Part shown: positions 52,137 through 60,106 of the stretch, piece by piece
How positions within the stretch are numbered: position 1 is the first letter of the stretch
Layout of the letters: each line of letters begins with the position of its first letter
Assembly (NCBI RefSeq): GCF_965249985.1
Contig: NZ_OZ252280.1
Length of the DNA stretch: 64,000 nucleotides
Source: Algiphilus sp022763315
GTDB lineage: Bacteria; Pseudomonadota; Gammaproteobacteria; Nevskiales; Nevskiaceae
Reading direction: 5' to 3' (one strand)
Position numbers and translations under genes: made by a program
Notes under the pieces: model-generated
What the model saw: only the letters and a program-made list of their open reading frames with translations
Databases searched by the model: none
What the model was told of the DNA's origin: nothing

Positions 52137-52937
52137 ATGTCCTTTGATTATTCCGGGAAGACCGTATTCGTTGCAGGCGGCACCAGCGGCATCAACCTCG
52201 GCGTCGCCAAGGCCTTCGCCAAGGCAGGTGCGCGCGTCAGCGTGCTGTCGCGCCGCCAGGAGAAGGTCAACGCCACGGTGGCAGCGCTCAAGGCTCTGGG
52301 CGCAGAAGCCAATGGCTATGCCGCCGATGTTCGCGACTACGCCGCGGTAGAGGCAGCGCTCCAGGCCGCGCATGGACAGTTCGGCGCCTTCGACGTCCTG
52401 GTCTCCGGCGCCGCGGGCAACTTCCCGGCCAAGGCCACCGGCATGTCGGCCAACGCCTTCAAGAGCGTGGTCGATATCGATCTGCTCGGGACCTACCACG
52501 TACTGCGCGCCGCCCATCCGCTGATGAAGAAGCCCGGCGGCTCGATCATCAACATCTCCGCCCCGCAGGCCTTTCTGCCCATGAACATGCAGATGCACGT
52601 CTGCTCGGCAAAGGCCGGCGTCGACATGGTGACCCGCGTCGGCGCCCTCGAGTGGGGTTCGGAAGGCCTGCGGGTCAATTCCGTCGTCCCCGGCCCCATC
52701 GAGGGCACCGAAGGCATGGAGCGCCTCGCCCCCACCGAGGGCGCGCGCAAAGCCGTCATCGACAGCGTGCCAATGAAGCGCTATGGCCAGGCCAGCGAGA
52801 TCGCCGACTGCTGCCTGTGGCTGGGCAGCGACATGGCGGCCTACGTCACCGGCGCGGTCATTCCCGTCGACGGCGGTTGGGCGCTCGGTGGGGCGACGAG
52901 TCTTGGGCAAGGGTTTGAGCAGTTGGCGGGGGGATAG
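52137..52937 (+). CDS. SDR, 2,4-dienoyl-CoA reductase-like
   Basis: A 266-residue SDR close to peroxisomal 2,4-dienoyl-CoA reductases. The Rossmann start is VFVAGGTSGINLGVAKAFAK, the NAG motif is GAAGNFPAKA, and the sequence VNSVVPGPIEGTEGMERLAP matches the DECR-type active-site lid. The Tyr of YxxxK is missing: the position reads NMQMHVCSAKAGVDMVTR with only the Lys. In DECRs the Tyr also lies elsewhere, so this supports that assignment. Reductase of unsaturated acyl-CoAs in beta-oxidation. Follows TfoX-N by nine bases. Confidence 0.85.
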   Translation: MSFDYSGKTVFVAGGTSGINLGVAKAFAKAGARVSVLSRRQEKVNATVAALKALGAEANGYAADVRDYAAVEAALQAAHGQFGAFDVLVSGAAGNFPAKATGMSANAFKSVVDIDLLGTYHVLRAAHPLMKKPGGSIINISAPQAFLPMNMQMHVCSAKAGVDMVTRVGALEWGSEGLRVNSVVPGPIEGTEGMERLAPTEGARKAVIDSVPMKRYGQASEIADCCLWLGSDMAAYVTGAVIPVDGGWALGGATSLGQGFEQLAGG

Positions 52938-53148
52938 GCTTCACTGCTGGGCCTGAGGTATTTCCACAGGTTGCGGAACACCGCGCTTTGCTTTTTTGCC
53001 CCCTGCAAACGCGTCCTTGCTCCGGGCATCACAGGTGCGGAACTCTGAGCGAGGATGGCCATTGGAGCACCCAAAAATTGCACCTCTGTGCCAGAGGTTC
53101 CGCGCTTTGCAGCACATCACTCACGAGTGAATCACCGAGAACGCGCGG

Positions 53149-53174
53149 CTGACTTTTGTTCCGGCAAAAGTCAG
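53149..53174. repeat. copy A hairpin with TTCCGG loop
   Basis: Stem of ten bases CTGACTTTTG/CAAAAGTCAG around TTCCGG. The equivalent hairpin in copy B has a different stem (GGTTCCTTTGG/CCAAAGGAACC) with the same loop. Confidence 0.85.
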
Positions 53175-53253
53175 CAAAACCAGGGTGCCCACGGGTGGCT
53201 TGGCGCGGCTACGCCGCACCAGGTGCCCGGATCAGCCGTCGTGCTCGGGGTAC

Positions 53254-53285
53254 GCGCCGACACGACGTCCCTATCGTGACGGCGC
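53254..53285. repeat. copy A 32-base hairpin with A-A mismatch
   Basis: GCGCCG, A, CACGAC, loop GTCCCT, ATCGTG, A, CGGCGC. Six-base lower stem, unpaired A opposite A, then a stem of five pairs with a C-A closing mismatch. The same length and plan recurs at 53480-53511 and 53879-53910 with different stem bases. Confidence 0.85.
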
Positions 53286-53455
53286 TTGCTCGACGTCCTG
53301 TCTCGCACCCCCTGCGCGCGCCGCCCGTTCCGGCCACCCGCCAAGGGCACAGGAATTGGCTCGCTGCTGCGCGGCATCGCCAGCGATGTTGCAAAGCAAC
53401 GAGCCGGAACCCGTCCCCTGCACCCGCGCCGGAGTAGCGCCTGCGCGCAGGGGGT

Positions 53456-53477
53456 GGCTGGCCATGGACGGCCAGCC
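53456..53477. repeat. copy C extra hairpin with GTCCAT loop
   Basis: On the minus strand GGCTGGCC, loop GTCCAT, GGCCAGCC. At this place copies A and B have TGCTCGAC-GTCCT-GTCTCGCA, a weaker stem with the same loop start. Confidence 0.8.
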
Positions 53478-53479
53478 AA

Positions 53480-53511
53480 GGCCTGTCACGACAGGGACGT
53501 CGTGTCAGGCC
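53480..53511. repeat. copy C 32-base hairpin with A-A mismatch
   Basis: On the minus strand GGCCTG, A, CACGAC, loop GTCCCT, GTCGTG, A, CAGGCC. Both six-base stems are perfect; the opposed A residues are kept. Confidence 0.85.
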
Positions 53512-53583
53512 GACCCCGAGCACAGGCGCTACGCAGGGGCCCGGCCCATCAGGGCCGGCGCGGGTGTGGGGTGCCCTCTCTTT

Positions 53584-53617
53584 GGTTCCTTTCTCTGGGC
53601 AAGCAGAGAAAGGAACC
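53584..53617. repeat. copy C 14-base hairpin
   Basis: On the plus strand GGTTCCTTTCTCTG, loop GGCAAG, CAGAGAAAGGAACC: a perfect fourteen-base stem, the longest in the region. It is at the position of the TTCCGG-loop hairpins of the other copies. Confidence 0.85.
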
Positions 53618-53772
53618 CGCACCGGGCAGAGTGATACGACCGAAGCTTAGTGCATCAAAGGTGCGGAACCTGAGCGAAGGTGGTCATTCGAGCACTCTTC
53701 GATGGAACCCTTCCGGCAAGGGTTCCGCGCTCTGCAGCACATCACTCACGAATGGATCACGGAGAACGCGCG

Positions 53773-53800
53773 GGTTCCTTTGGTTCCGGCCAAAGGAACC
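53773..53800. repeat. copy B hairpin with TTCCGG loop
   Basis: An eleven-base perfect stem GGTTCCTTTGG/CCAAAGGAACC around TTCCGG. Stem unlike that of copy A, loop identical. Confidence 0.85.
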
Positions 53801-53878
53801 AAAGCCATGGTGCCCACGGGTGGCCTGGGCCGGCTGACGCCGACCCAGGTGCCCGGATCGGGCGTCGTGCTCGGGGTC

Positions 53879-53910
53879 GGGCTGAGGCGCCGTCCATGGC
53901 GCCACAGCCC
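53879..53910. repeat. copy B 32-base hairpin with A-A mismatch
   Basis: GGGCTG, A, GGCGCC, loop GTCCAT, GGCGCC, A, CAGCCC. Both stems perfect, different bases from copies A and C, same length and same A-A opposition. Confidence 0.85.
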
Positions 53911-54035
53911 TTGCTCGACGTCCTGTCTCGCACCCCCTGCGCGCACCACCCGACCCGGCCACCCGCCAAGGGCACAGGGACTGGCTCGCTACTTCGCAGC
54001 ATCGCCGCTACACAGCTGCAGCCCTGCAAACAACC

Positions 54036-55472
54036 TCAGAGATACGAGGAAAACAACCAGAAGAACGCATCCCGCAACCGCACCGGCAAACCCCGCGCCT
54101 TCAGCGCGGCTGCCTCAATCTGACGGCCTCGTCGCTCGACCGCGTGGAAACGCTCCACCAGCTGTGCCGCCAGACCATGGTCGTAGGTCTCAACCGCGAG
54201 TTCGAAATTGAGGCGCAGGCTTCGCGGGTCGATATTTGCGGTGCCGAGCTGCACATAGTGTTCGTCGATCACGAACAGCTTGCTGTGCGCAAAGGGCGGC
54301 GGCTGCTGGATGATGCGCACCCCGGAGGACAGCAGTGGCTGCAGCATGTTCTGGGTGGCCCAATCGACGAAGCGGAGGTTGCTGCGCGCAGGCAGGACGA
54401 TGGTGACCTCGACGCCGCGCAGGGCTGCTGCCTGCAGCGCCGCGGTGAGTTCGGGTGAAGGCAGGAAGTAGGGCGTCATGATGCGGACCGAGCGCTGGGC
54501 GACACCCACTGCGGCCAGGATCATGAAGGCCAGTTTGTCGAGATCATCGTCGGGGCCATCCGTTATCAAACGTGCGATGGCGCCCTCCGTTTCGGCCGCG
54601 GGCACCTCATGCAGCACCAGGGTTTCGCCGGCTGCCATGCGCCAGTCGTCCGCAAAGGAGCGCGCCAACTGGTCCACTACGGGCCCACGAATCCGGAAGT
54701 GGACGTCGACCACCGGCTTGCGCACGGTGGCGTCGCTGACGATGTGGTATTCCGCGATATTCAGCCCCCCGGTGAAGGCGGTCTCGCCATCCACCACCAG
54801 CAACTTGCGATGGTTGCGGAGATTGATGTGCAGCATGGGTGGAATCAGCCGTGGCGGCAGAAACCGTACGGCGCGCACGCCGTGGCGGCGGAGCCAGAAC
54901 ACCGGAAAGCTCAGGCCGTAGACCGCTCCAATGCCGTCGATGAGGACCCGTACGGTGACGCCTCGCTGCACCGCTTCCGCCAGCGCGCGCATGAAGCGCT
55001 TGCCGGTGGCGTCATTGCGAAAGATGTAGCTGGCCAACCAGACCGAGTGCTTGGCGTTGGCGATGGCCTCGAGCATCGCGGGATAGCTCTGTTCGCCATT
55101 GAACAGCGCCTCGATACGGTTTCCGGACAGGGCAGGCCGCCCGGTCAGCACATCGCCAGTATGGGACAGCGCCTGAAAGCTATCCGGTATCGGTGGAAGC
55201 GTGCGCGGATGACCCCGCACGCCCGGCACCGCCGGAACGTCGAGCAAGGTACGTGCGCGTCGGCGCACGCGGTTGATGCCGAACAGGTAGTAGAGCAGGG
55301 CACCGGCAAGGGGAAACAGCAAACAGACTGCGATCCAACCCCAGGCAGCGCGCGGATCGCGGGCGTTGAGCAGGGCATGACCACCCGCCCAGAAGGCGGC
55401 CAGCGGATAGCCGGCCGCCACGACATAGGTCAGCGCCGACGTCAGTTGGGTGCTGTCAATCGGGACTATCAA
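54036..55472 (-). CDS. cls: cardiolipin synthase (PLD superfamily)
   Basis: About 478 residues, the usual ClsA-type length. Two N-terminal membrane helices (LTYVVAAGYPLAAFWAGGHA, WGWIAVCLLFPLAGALLYYL) precede two phospholipase D HKD motifs: NHRKLLVVDG with GGLNI, and AHSKLFVIDEHYVQLGTANID. It joins two phosphatidylglycerols to cardiolipin in the inner membrane. No ATG is available; a TTG at 55472, inside the end of the upstream gene, is the best candidate. Overlap with that gene implies coupling. Confidence 0.9.
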   Translation of the reverse strand: MIVPIDSTQLTSALTYVVAAGYPLAAFWAGGHALLNARDPRAAWGWIAVCLLFPLAGALLYYLFGINRVRRRARTLLDVPAVPGVRGHPRTLPPIPDSFQALSHTGDVLTGRPALSGNRIEALFNGEQSYPAMLEAIANAKHSVWLASYIFRNDATGKRFMRALAEAVQRGVTVRVLIDGIGAVYGLSFPVFWLRRHGVRAVRFLPPRLIPPMLHINLRNHRKLLVVDGETAFTGGLNIAEYHIVSDATVRKPVVDVHFRIRGPVVDQLARSFADDWRMAAGETLVLHEVPAAETEGAIARLITDGPDDDLDKLAFMILAAVGVAQRSVRIMTPYFLPSPELTAALQAAALRGVEVTIVLPARSNLRFVDWATQNMLQPLLSSGVRIIQQPPPFAHSKLFVIDEHYVQLGTANIDPRSLRLNFELAVETYDHGLAAQLVERFHAVERRGRQIEAAALKARGLPVRLRDAFFWLFSSYL

Positions 55473-56220
55473 GGACTTCCACGTCCACCGCCAACGGCAT
55501 GTGATCGGAGAGATGGATCGGCAGAGCCGCCACGCGCCGCGCCTGCAGACCTGGGCCGAGCAGGACTTGATCCAGCGCGCGTCGCGGCCGCCAGCTCGGA
55601 TAGGTCTTTGGGGCATCCGGGACCGGACGCAGCCCTTTCTCGTGCAGATCGGGATGATGACGCAGGAATTCGTTGCCGCTGTTGAGATCGCCCAGCATGA
55701 CGATGCGCTCCCCCGCCCCGGCCATGCCGGCAATGTAGCGCAGCTGTTTGCGACGATCCTCCCCACCCAAGGAAAGATGGGCGGCCAGAATGGTCAGGCC
55801 ACCGAGCTCCTCGCCATAGCGCAGGCGCATGGCCGCCCGGCCCGGAATCCGTGACGGCAGACTGTGCGCCTGCTGCTCCAGCGGCGCGGCGCGCGACATC
55901 CAGCCGTGGCAATGCCGCGCCACGGGGTGCAGATCGCGTGTGACGATGAAGCCGCAGTGATCGAAACCCGCCTCGCGCGCGAGAAATTCAATCTGGTTGC
56001 GGCGGCGGGTCCGAAGGCTGCCGGCATCGGCTTCTTGAATGGCCACGAAATCGAAGCCGGACAGCATTTCCGCGATGCGCGCGAGATTGCTGTGCTGGTC
56101 CTTCGAGGGCCAGAGATGCCGCCAGGCGCCGCTCACCATGTGACCGTAATCGCGGGTATGGAGCCCGACCTGGATGTTGTAGGTCAGCAGTCGATAGGGC
56201 GTGTTCGGCGATTCGGCCAT
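55456..56220 (-). CDS. endonuclease/exonuclease/phosphatase family protein
   Basis: A 254-residue protein of the DNase I-like/EEP fold. Motifs: LLTYNIQVGLHTRDYG, FDFVAIQEADAGSLRTRRRN, IVMLGDLNSGNEFLRHHP and HLSDHMPLAVDVE, with the metal Glu, catalytic Asp-Asn and Asp-His. Such proteins next to cardiolipin synthase are common and may act in lipid or nucleic acid turnover. ATG at 56220. It overlaps the cls start. Confidence 0.9.
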   Translation of the reverse strand: MAESPNTPYRLLTYNIQVGLHTRDYGHMVSGAWRHLWPSKDQHSNLARIAEMLSGFDFVAIQEADAGSLRTRRRNQIEFLAREAGFDHCGFIVTRDLHPVARHCHGWMSRAAPLEQQAHSLPSRIPGRAAMRLRYGEELGGLTILAAHLSLGGEDRRKQLRYIAGMAGAGERIVMLGDLNSGNEFLRHHPDLHEKGLRPVPDAPKTYPSWRPRRALDQVLLGPGLQARRVAALPIHLSDHMPLAVDVEVLDSPD

Positions 56221-56331
56221 GCTCGGATTGTAAGTGCTGTGCCATAGCCGTCGTTGTCGACAGGCGCAGCCGGCGACGGCGACCGCACGGTCGGCCCTTG
56301 TTGCGGCGCGGCCGGTGCCCCGGGAGCGCAC

Positions 56332-58479
56332 TCAGGCGGCGGCCTGCTCCAGGCTGGCGCGAGTATCCGCGTCGATGCTGCGCACCATGGCCGGCACATC
56401 GAGGATCAGGGCCACCTCACCGGTACCGAGGATGGTGGCACCGCCAATGCCGGGGACTCCGGCGAAGAGCCGTCCAAGCGGCTTGATGACGGTCTGCGAT
56501 TCACCGAGTAGCCGGTCGACGACCAGTCCGACATAGCGGTCGCCGACCTGCGCCACCACCATGTTGGGTCGCTTGTTGTCGCTGTCCGGGCGGTTGAACC
56601 AACGCGACAGACGCACGAAGGGCAGAACCGCGCCGCGCACATTGCAGATACCGAAGCCGCCGGCGTCGCTCTGCAGGGTAGGCAGCTCGATGCATTCGCG
56701 GATCAGCTCGACCGGAATGACATACTTCTCGGTTCCCACTGTGACCAGGAAGCCATCGATGATGGCCAGCGTGAGCGGCAGTCGCAGGGTGAAGGTGCTG
56801 CCCTTGCCCACGGCCGAATTCAGGCTGACGGTACCGCGCACCTGCTTGAGATTCTTGCGCACCACATCCAGACCGACACCGCGGCCTGAGATGTTGGTGA
56901 CCGATTGGGCGGTCGAGAAGCCAGGCTCGAACAACATATCCTGCAGCTGCTCGTCGGCGAGCACCTGCTCTGCCTCGATCAGGCCGAGGCTGAGCGCCTT
57001 CTGCCGAATCTTCTCGGGATTGACGCCGCGACCATCGTCGGAAATCTCGATGACCACGCTGCCGGAGTCGTAGAAGGCCCGCATCTTGATGCGGCCCATC
57101 GGATCCTTTCCCGCGTGCTCACGCTCTTCCGGTGTTTCAATGCCGTGGTCCGCAGCGTTGCGCACGATATGGATGAGCGGGTCGCTGACGCGCTCGATCA
57201 GGCTGCGATCGATTTCCGTTTCACCACCCTCGAAGTCGATGGTGATGGTCTTGCCTAGATCATGGGAAATCTCACGAACGACGCGGGTGAAGCGGCTGAA
57301 GATGGTTTCCAGCGGCACCGTGCGCAGCGACAACGAGGAGTCGCGCACGTCCTCGACCAGTTGCTGGAATTGCTCGTTCGCCTCGATCAGCGCCTCGTTG
57401 CCGGTTTCGTCCGCCAGCATGCGCGCCCCCGACCCGGCGATGACGAGTTCGCCGACCAGATTGATCAGGTGATCGAGTCGGCGGGAATCGATGCGGATGA
57501 AGCGTGCCTCGCCATCGCCGCGGACGGTTCTGGCGGCTTGGGCCTTGCTGACGGCCTCCTGCGGAACGGCGTGCGCCTCCTTGGGCGATCCGTCGACAAC
57601 GGACGCGTCTTCTTCCGGCGCACCGCGAAGTCTTGCGGCGGCTCTAGCATCCAGCACGCCGCAGCGTTCCCAGGCGGCGATGACGGCCTCCGGATCGCCG
57701 GGCAGCTCGCGCAGACGCTTGGAGAGCACATCGGGGGAGGGCTGCGGGCCGAGCACGGCGATGTTGGAGTCCTCGGCCACCCATTCAAATACCGCCTCCA
57801 GTTCCTGTTGCGAGGCATCGCTGCGCATCGCGATCTCGAAACCGAGGTACAGCTGGCTAGCGTCGTAGCCATCCGCCGAGAGCGGCTGCGCTTCTACCGG
57901 AACGATCTGCTGGACGGTGCCGAGTTCGCGCAGATAACGCAGTAAACCCAGCGGGTTGTTGCCGGACTTGGCAATCCTCGGGTCGAATCGCAGCGACAAT
58001 AGCCAGCATGCAGATGATGCGGATGTATCGCTTTCTGCCGCCACGTCGTCGGCTGCCGCGCCCGATGGGGCATCGGGTGCCGATTTCCCGATGGCGGTCA
58101 GTCGACGCGCCATGGCAGCGATGAGGTCATCCTTCTCGCGGTGCGGCGACGGGGGATCCTCGCGCCGGGAGGCGCAATCGATGAGCACGCGCAGCACGTC
58201 CACCACCCGCAGCAGTTCGCTGATCAGTTCCGCGTCGACATGCAGCTGACCGTGGCGAAGGGCATCCAGCAGGTTTTCGGCCGTATGCGTGAACTCGATG
58301 ACGGTGTCCAGGGCAAAGAGACCTGCCGAACCCTTGATGGTATGCGCGGCACGGAAGACGGTATTGAGCAGCTCGGCATCGTCGGGAGCCTGTTCGAGCG
58401 CGAAGAGACTGCGCTCCATCTCCTCGATCTGGTCGCGGCTCTCCGCGATGAAGGTTGCGAAGATCTCTTCCATGCTCAT
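56332..58479 (-). CDS. cheA: chemotaxis histidine kinase CheA
   Basis: A 715-residue kinase. P1/HPt domain at the N terminus with the phosphorylated His46 in VFRAAHTIKGSAGLF. A second polar domain of about 250 residues follows. Dimerisation and catalytic domains: LIHIVRNAADHGIETPEER (N box), VIEISDDGRGVN (G1), LFEPGFSTA and GRGVGLDVVRKNL (F/G2). A C-terminal CheW-like regulatory domain ends the protein. The ATG at 58479 overlaps the STAS gene stop (ATGA). Last gene of the chemosensory operon in this window. Confidence 0.95.
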   Translation of the reverse strand: MSMEEIFATFIAESRDQIEEMERSLFALEQAPDDAELLNTVFRAAHTIKGSAGLFALDTVIEFTHTAENLLDALRHGQLHVDAELISELLRVVDVLRVLIDCASRREDPPSPHREKDDLIAAMARRLTAIGKSAPDAPSGAAADDVAAESDTSASSACWLLSLRFDPRIAKSGNNPLGLLRYLRELGTVQQIVPVEAQPLSADGYDASQLYLGFEIAMRSDASQQELEAVFEWVAEDSNIAVLGPQPSPDVLSKRLRELPGDPEAVIAAWERCGVLDARAAARLRGAPEEDASVVDGSPKEAHAVPQEAVSKAQAARTVRGDGEARFIRIDSRRLDHLINLVGELVIAGSGARMLADETGNEALIEANEQFQQLVEDVRDSSLSLRTVPLETIFSRFTRVVREISHDLGKTITIDFEGGETEIDRSLIERVSDPLIHIVRNAADHGIETPEEREHAGKDPMGRIKMRAFYDSGSVVIEISDDGRGVNPEKIRQKALSLGLIEAEQVLADEQLQDMLFEPGFSTAQSVTNISGRGVGLDVVRKNLKQVRGTVSLNSAVGKGSTFTLRLPLTLAIIDGFLVTVGTEKYVIPVELIRECIELPTLQSDAGGFGICNVRGAVLPFVRLSRWFNRPDSDNKRPNMVVAQVGDRYVGLVVDRLLGESQTVIKPLGRLFAGVPGIGGATILGTGEVALILDVPAMVRSIDADTRASLEQAAA

Positions 58480-58799
58480 GCGCCGCACTCCTCTTCAATG
58501 CCAAGCCAGTCATCGAGGCCGGCGATGTGGGCCGCGTCCCGCACGCACTCCGGGATATCCCGGAAATCGCATTGGCCCAGCGCCTGCTGCGTGCGTCGAC
58601 GCAGCAGCACGAGCAGTTGCAAGCCACACAGATCCACCGCCTGGATTGCGCGCAGCGTCGGCGTCGTGTCCAGGGTCCAGCCATCGCGCTCAAAATGCCG
58701 TTGCAATTCGGGCATATGCGCGGCGATCCACTGACTGCCGGCGGCCCCTAGGGCGTCGGAAGGTGGGCTTGCATTGGTCGTAGTGGTGGTCATAGCCAT
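58476..58799 (-). CDS. STAS domain protein in the chemosensory operon
   Basis: About 105-107 residues, with starts at 58799 or 58793 (MAMTTTTT or MTTTTT). It resembles STAS/anti-sigma-antagonist domains: WTLDTTPTLRAIQAVDLCGL, LQLLVLLRRRTQQAL. In SpoIIAA-type proteins the segment reads DSSGL with a phosphorylated Ser; here it is DLCGL, so the phosphosite is replaced by Cys. It is located between REC-EAL and cheA and overlaps both closely. A scaffold or sensor role in the array is inferred. Confidence 0.75.
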   Translation of the reverse strand: MAMTTTTTNASPPSDALGAAGSQWIAAHMPELQRHFERDGWTLDTTPTLRAIQAVDLCGLQLLVLLRRRTQQALGQCDFRDIPECVRDAAHIAGLDDWLGIEEECGA

Positions 58800-58805
58800 T
58801 CTCGA

Positions 58806-60101
58806 TTAGTTGCGCGACGCCCCGCGAGGCGCGCGCGCGTTCCATTGCGCGATCCAGCCCTCCACCTGGTCCAGTGGCAGCGGTCGCGCGTAGTAGTAGC
58901 CTTGGGCCATTTCGCATCCGAGCCGACCGACCTCTTCCTGGTCGGCTGCGGTCTCGACCCCTTCGGCAATGACATTGAGGCCCAGTCGGTGGGCGAGTTG
59001 AACGCTGTATTCGATGATGCCGCGCTTGTCGTCATCCGTTGCCGCCCCGGTCACAAAGGAGCGATCCACCTTGAGGTCCGTGAAGGGGATGCGCTGCAAG
59101 CGCTCCAGGGTCGACTGGCCTGTGCCGAAGTCATCGATGGCGACGCGGAAATCCTTGAGACGAAAACGCGCCACGCTCTCAATCACGTCCTCGATACGAT
59201 GCTGCGCCGCTGTCGATTCGGTCAGCTCGATCATGATGTGCTGCGGACCGACCCCGGCGGCAACGGCGGTATCGAGAATGATGCTGGGCATTGCGGGCTC
59301 GACCAGCAGCGAGGTCGATAGATTGACCGATACGTCGATCATGCGACCGCGCTGATGCCAGGCGTAGACCTCGCGGAACAACTTGCGCATCAACTGACGG
59401 GTCAAGGGGTTGATCAGGCCGCTGGCTTCGGCGACAGGAATGAAGCGGAAAGGGGCGATCAGACCACCCTCGGTTTCGATGCGCGCCAAGGCTTCCATGG
59501 CGACCAGTGCACCGTCTTTCAGCCGCATCTGCGGCTCCACGACGACGGCGATGCGCTCCTCGTCGATGGCCGCACGCAGCGCATCCACGCTCAGCTGGGC
59601 AGCGCCCGTCGGACGCGGCGGGGGCTGGGCGGTGTGTCGCCCGAGTCGCGCCAGGCGCAGCAGGTCGGCCACCTGCTCTTCGGCAAACGGTTTGGCCATG
59701 GCGCCGACCACCGAATGGCCTGCATCGCGTGCGACCTTGGAAACGATGTCGAGAACGCGGCGATCCTTGCCGCTGACCAGTACGATGGCCGCTGGATAGC
59801 CGAGGCGCTGAATCTCGCGCACGACTTCCACCCCGTCCATGCCGGGCATGGCGAGGTCACAGAATACGATGCAATCACGGCCGCGAAGGCACTCGATCAC
59901 GGTCAGGCCGGTAGCGCCATCCCCGGCCGTGTACACATCGTCGATGCCGTGGCGCTTCAGCATCTGCGCCAGCGACAACCGCACCGATTCGGCGTCATCG
60001 ATGATGAGCGCGGCCAGATCCTGAGGTGTTGTGCGGGCTGACGGACCACCAGCACCGACTGCGGGATCGCCGATGCCACTGAAGGTGTCGATGGTCGTCA
60101 T
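58806..60101 (-). CDS. response regulator with EAL phosphodiesterase domain
   Basis: A 431-residue protein. An intact receiver domain (ALIIDDAESVRLSLAQML, phosphoacceptor in VFCDLAMPGMDG, Ser in VLVSGKDRR, Lys in AMAKPF) is joined to an EAL domain. EAL residues are kept: VAMEALARIE, VSVNLS, IELTES, VAIDDFGTGQSTL, LKVDRSFV and IAEGVETA. It should hydrolyse c-di-GMP when phosphorylated by the array's CheA. The ATG at 60101 follows GGGGTGAGG. It is translated after cheB. Confidence 0.93.
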   Translation of the reverse strand: MTTIDTFSGIGDPAVGAGGPSARTTPQDLAALIIDDAESVRLSLAQMLKRHGIDDVYTAGDGATGLTVIECLRGRDCIVFCDLAMPGMDGVEVVREIQRLGYPAAIVLVSGKDRRVLDIVSKVARDAGHSVVGAMAKPFAEEQVADLLRLARLGRHTAQPPPRPTGAAQLSVDALRAAIDEERIAVVVEPQMRLKDGALVAMEALARIETEGGLIAPFRFIPVAEASGLINPLTRQLMRKLFREVYAWHQRGRMIDVSVNLSTSLLVEPAMPSIILDTAVAAGVGPQHIMIELTESTAAQHRIEDVIESVARFRLKDFRVAIDDFGTGQSTLERLQRIPFTDLKVDRSFVTGAATDDDKRGIIEYSVQLAHRLGLNVIAEGVETAADQEEVGRLGCEMAQGYYYARPLPLDQVEGWIAQWNARAPRGASRN

Positions 60102-60106
60102 ATGCC

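Larger units (their letters stand above)
53034..53380 (+). repeat. structured repeat, copy A (forward)
   Basis: First of three copies. It starts GTGCGGAAC and ends CGGCATCGC, about 347 bases. Four hairpins can be drawn in order: CCTCTG/CAGAGG at 53083-53097; CTGACTTTTG/CAAAAGTCAG with loop TTCCGG at 53149-53174; CTTGG.GCGGC-type stem with C-A mismatch near 53193-53217; and GCGCCG-A-CACGAC/ATCGTG-A-CGGCGC with loop GTCCCT at 53254-53285. Between them are near-identical stretches shared with copy B. No ribosome sites or protein families in any frame. Confidence 0.85.
53383..53620 (-). repeat. structured repeat, copy C (inverted, head end truncated)
   Basis: Third copy, on the minus strand, joined tail-to-tail with copy A by two bases. 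Read on the minus strand, it has the hairpin GGTTCCTTTCTCTG/CAGAGAAAGGAACC (14 bases, loop CTTGCC), a seven-base CCGGCCC/GGGCCGG stem with loop TGAT, the 32-base A-A mismatch hairpin, an added GGCTGGCC/GGCCAGCC hairpin with loop GTCCAT, the ACCCCCTGCGCGC block and the tail GGCTCGTTGC...CATCGC. The head sequence (GTGCGGAAC...) is not present, so it seems truncated. Confidence 0.8.
53661..54004 (+). repeat. structured repeat, copy B (forward)
   Basis: Second forward copy, about 344 bases, from GTGCGGAAC to GCAGCATCGC. Hairpins in the same order as copy A: GGAACCCTT/AAGGGTTCC at 53704-53726; GGTTCCTTTGG/CCAAAGGAACC with loop TTCCGG at 53773-53800; CCTGGG-C-CGGC/GCCG-A-CCCAGG with loop TGAC near 53824-53849; GGGCTG-A-GGCGCC/GGCGCC-A-CAGCCC with loop GTCCAT at 53879-53910. 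It runs nearly to the end of the cardiolipin synthase gene. Confidence 0.85.

Noticed and set aside
53055..54211. Several open frames of 70-180 codons across the repeat region on both strands
   Set aside because: They are Arg/Pro/Ala-rich translations of GC-rich repeat DNA, lack ribosome sites and family motifs, and the shared blocks between copies are read in different frames. Structure is conserved, not protein.
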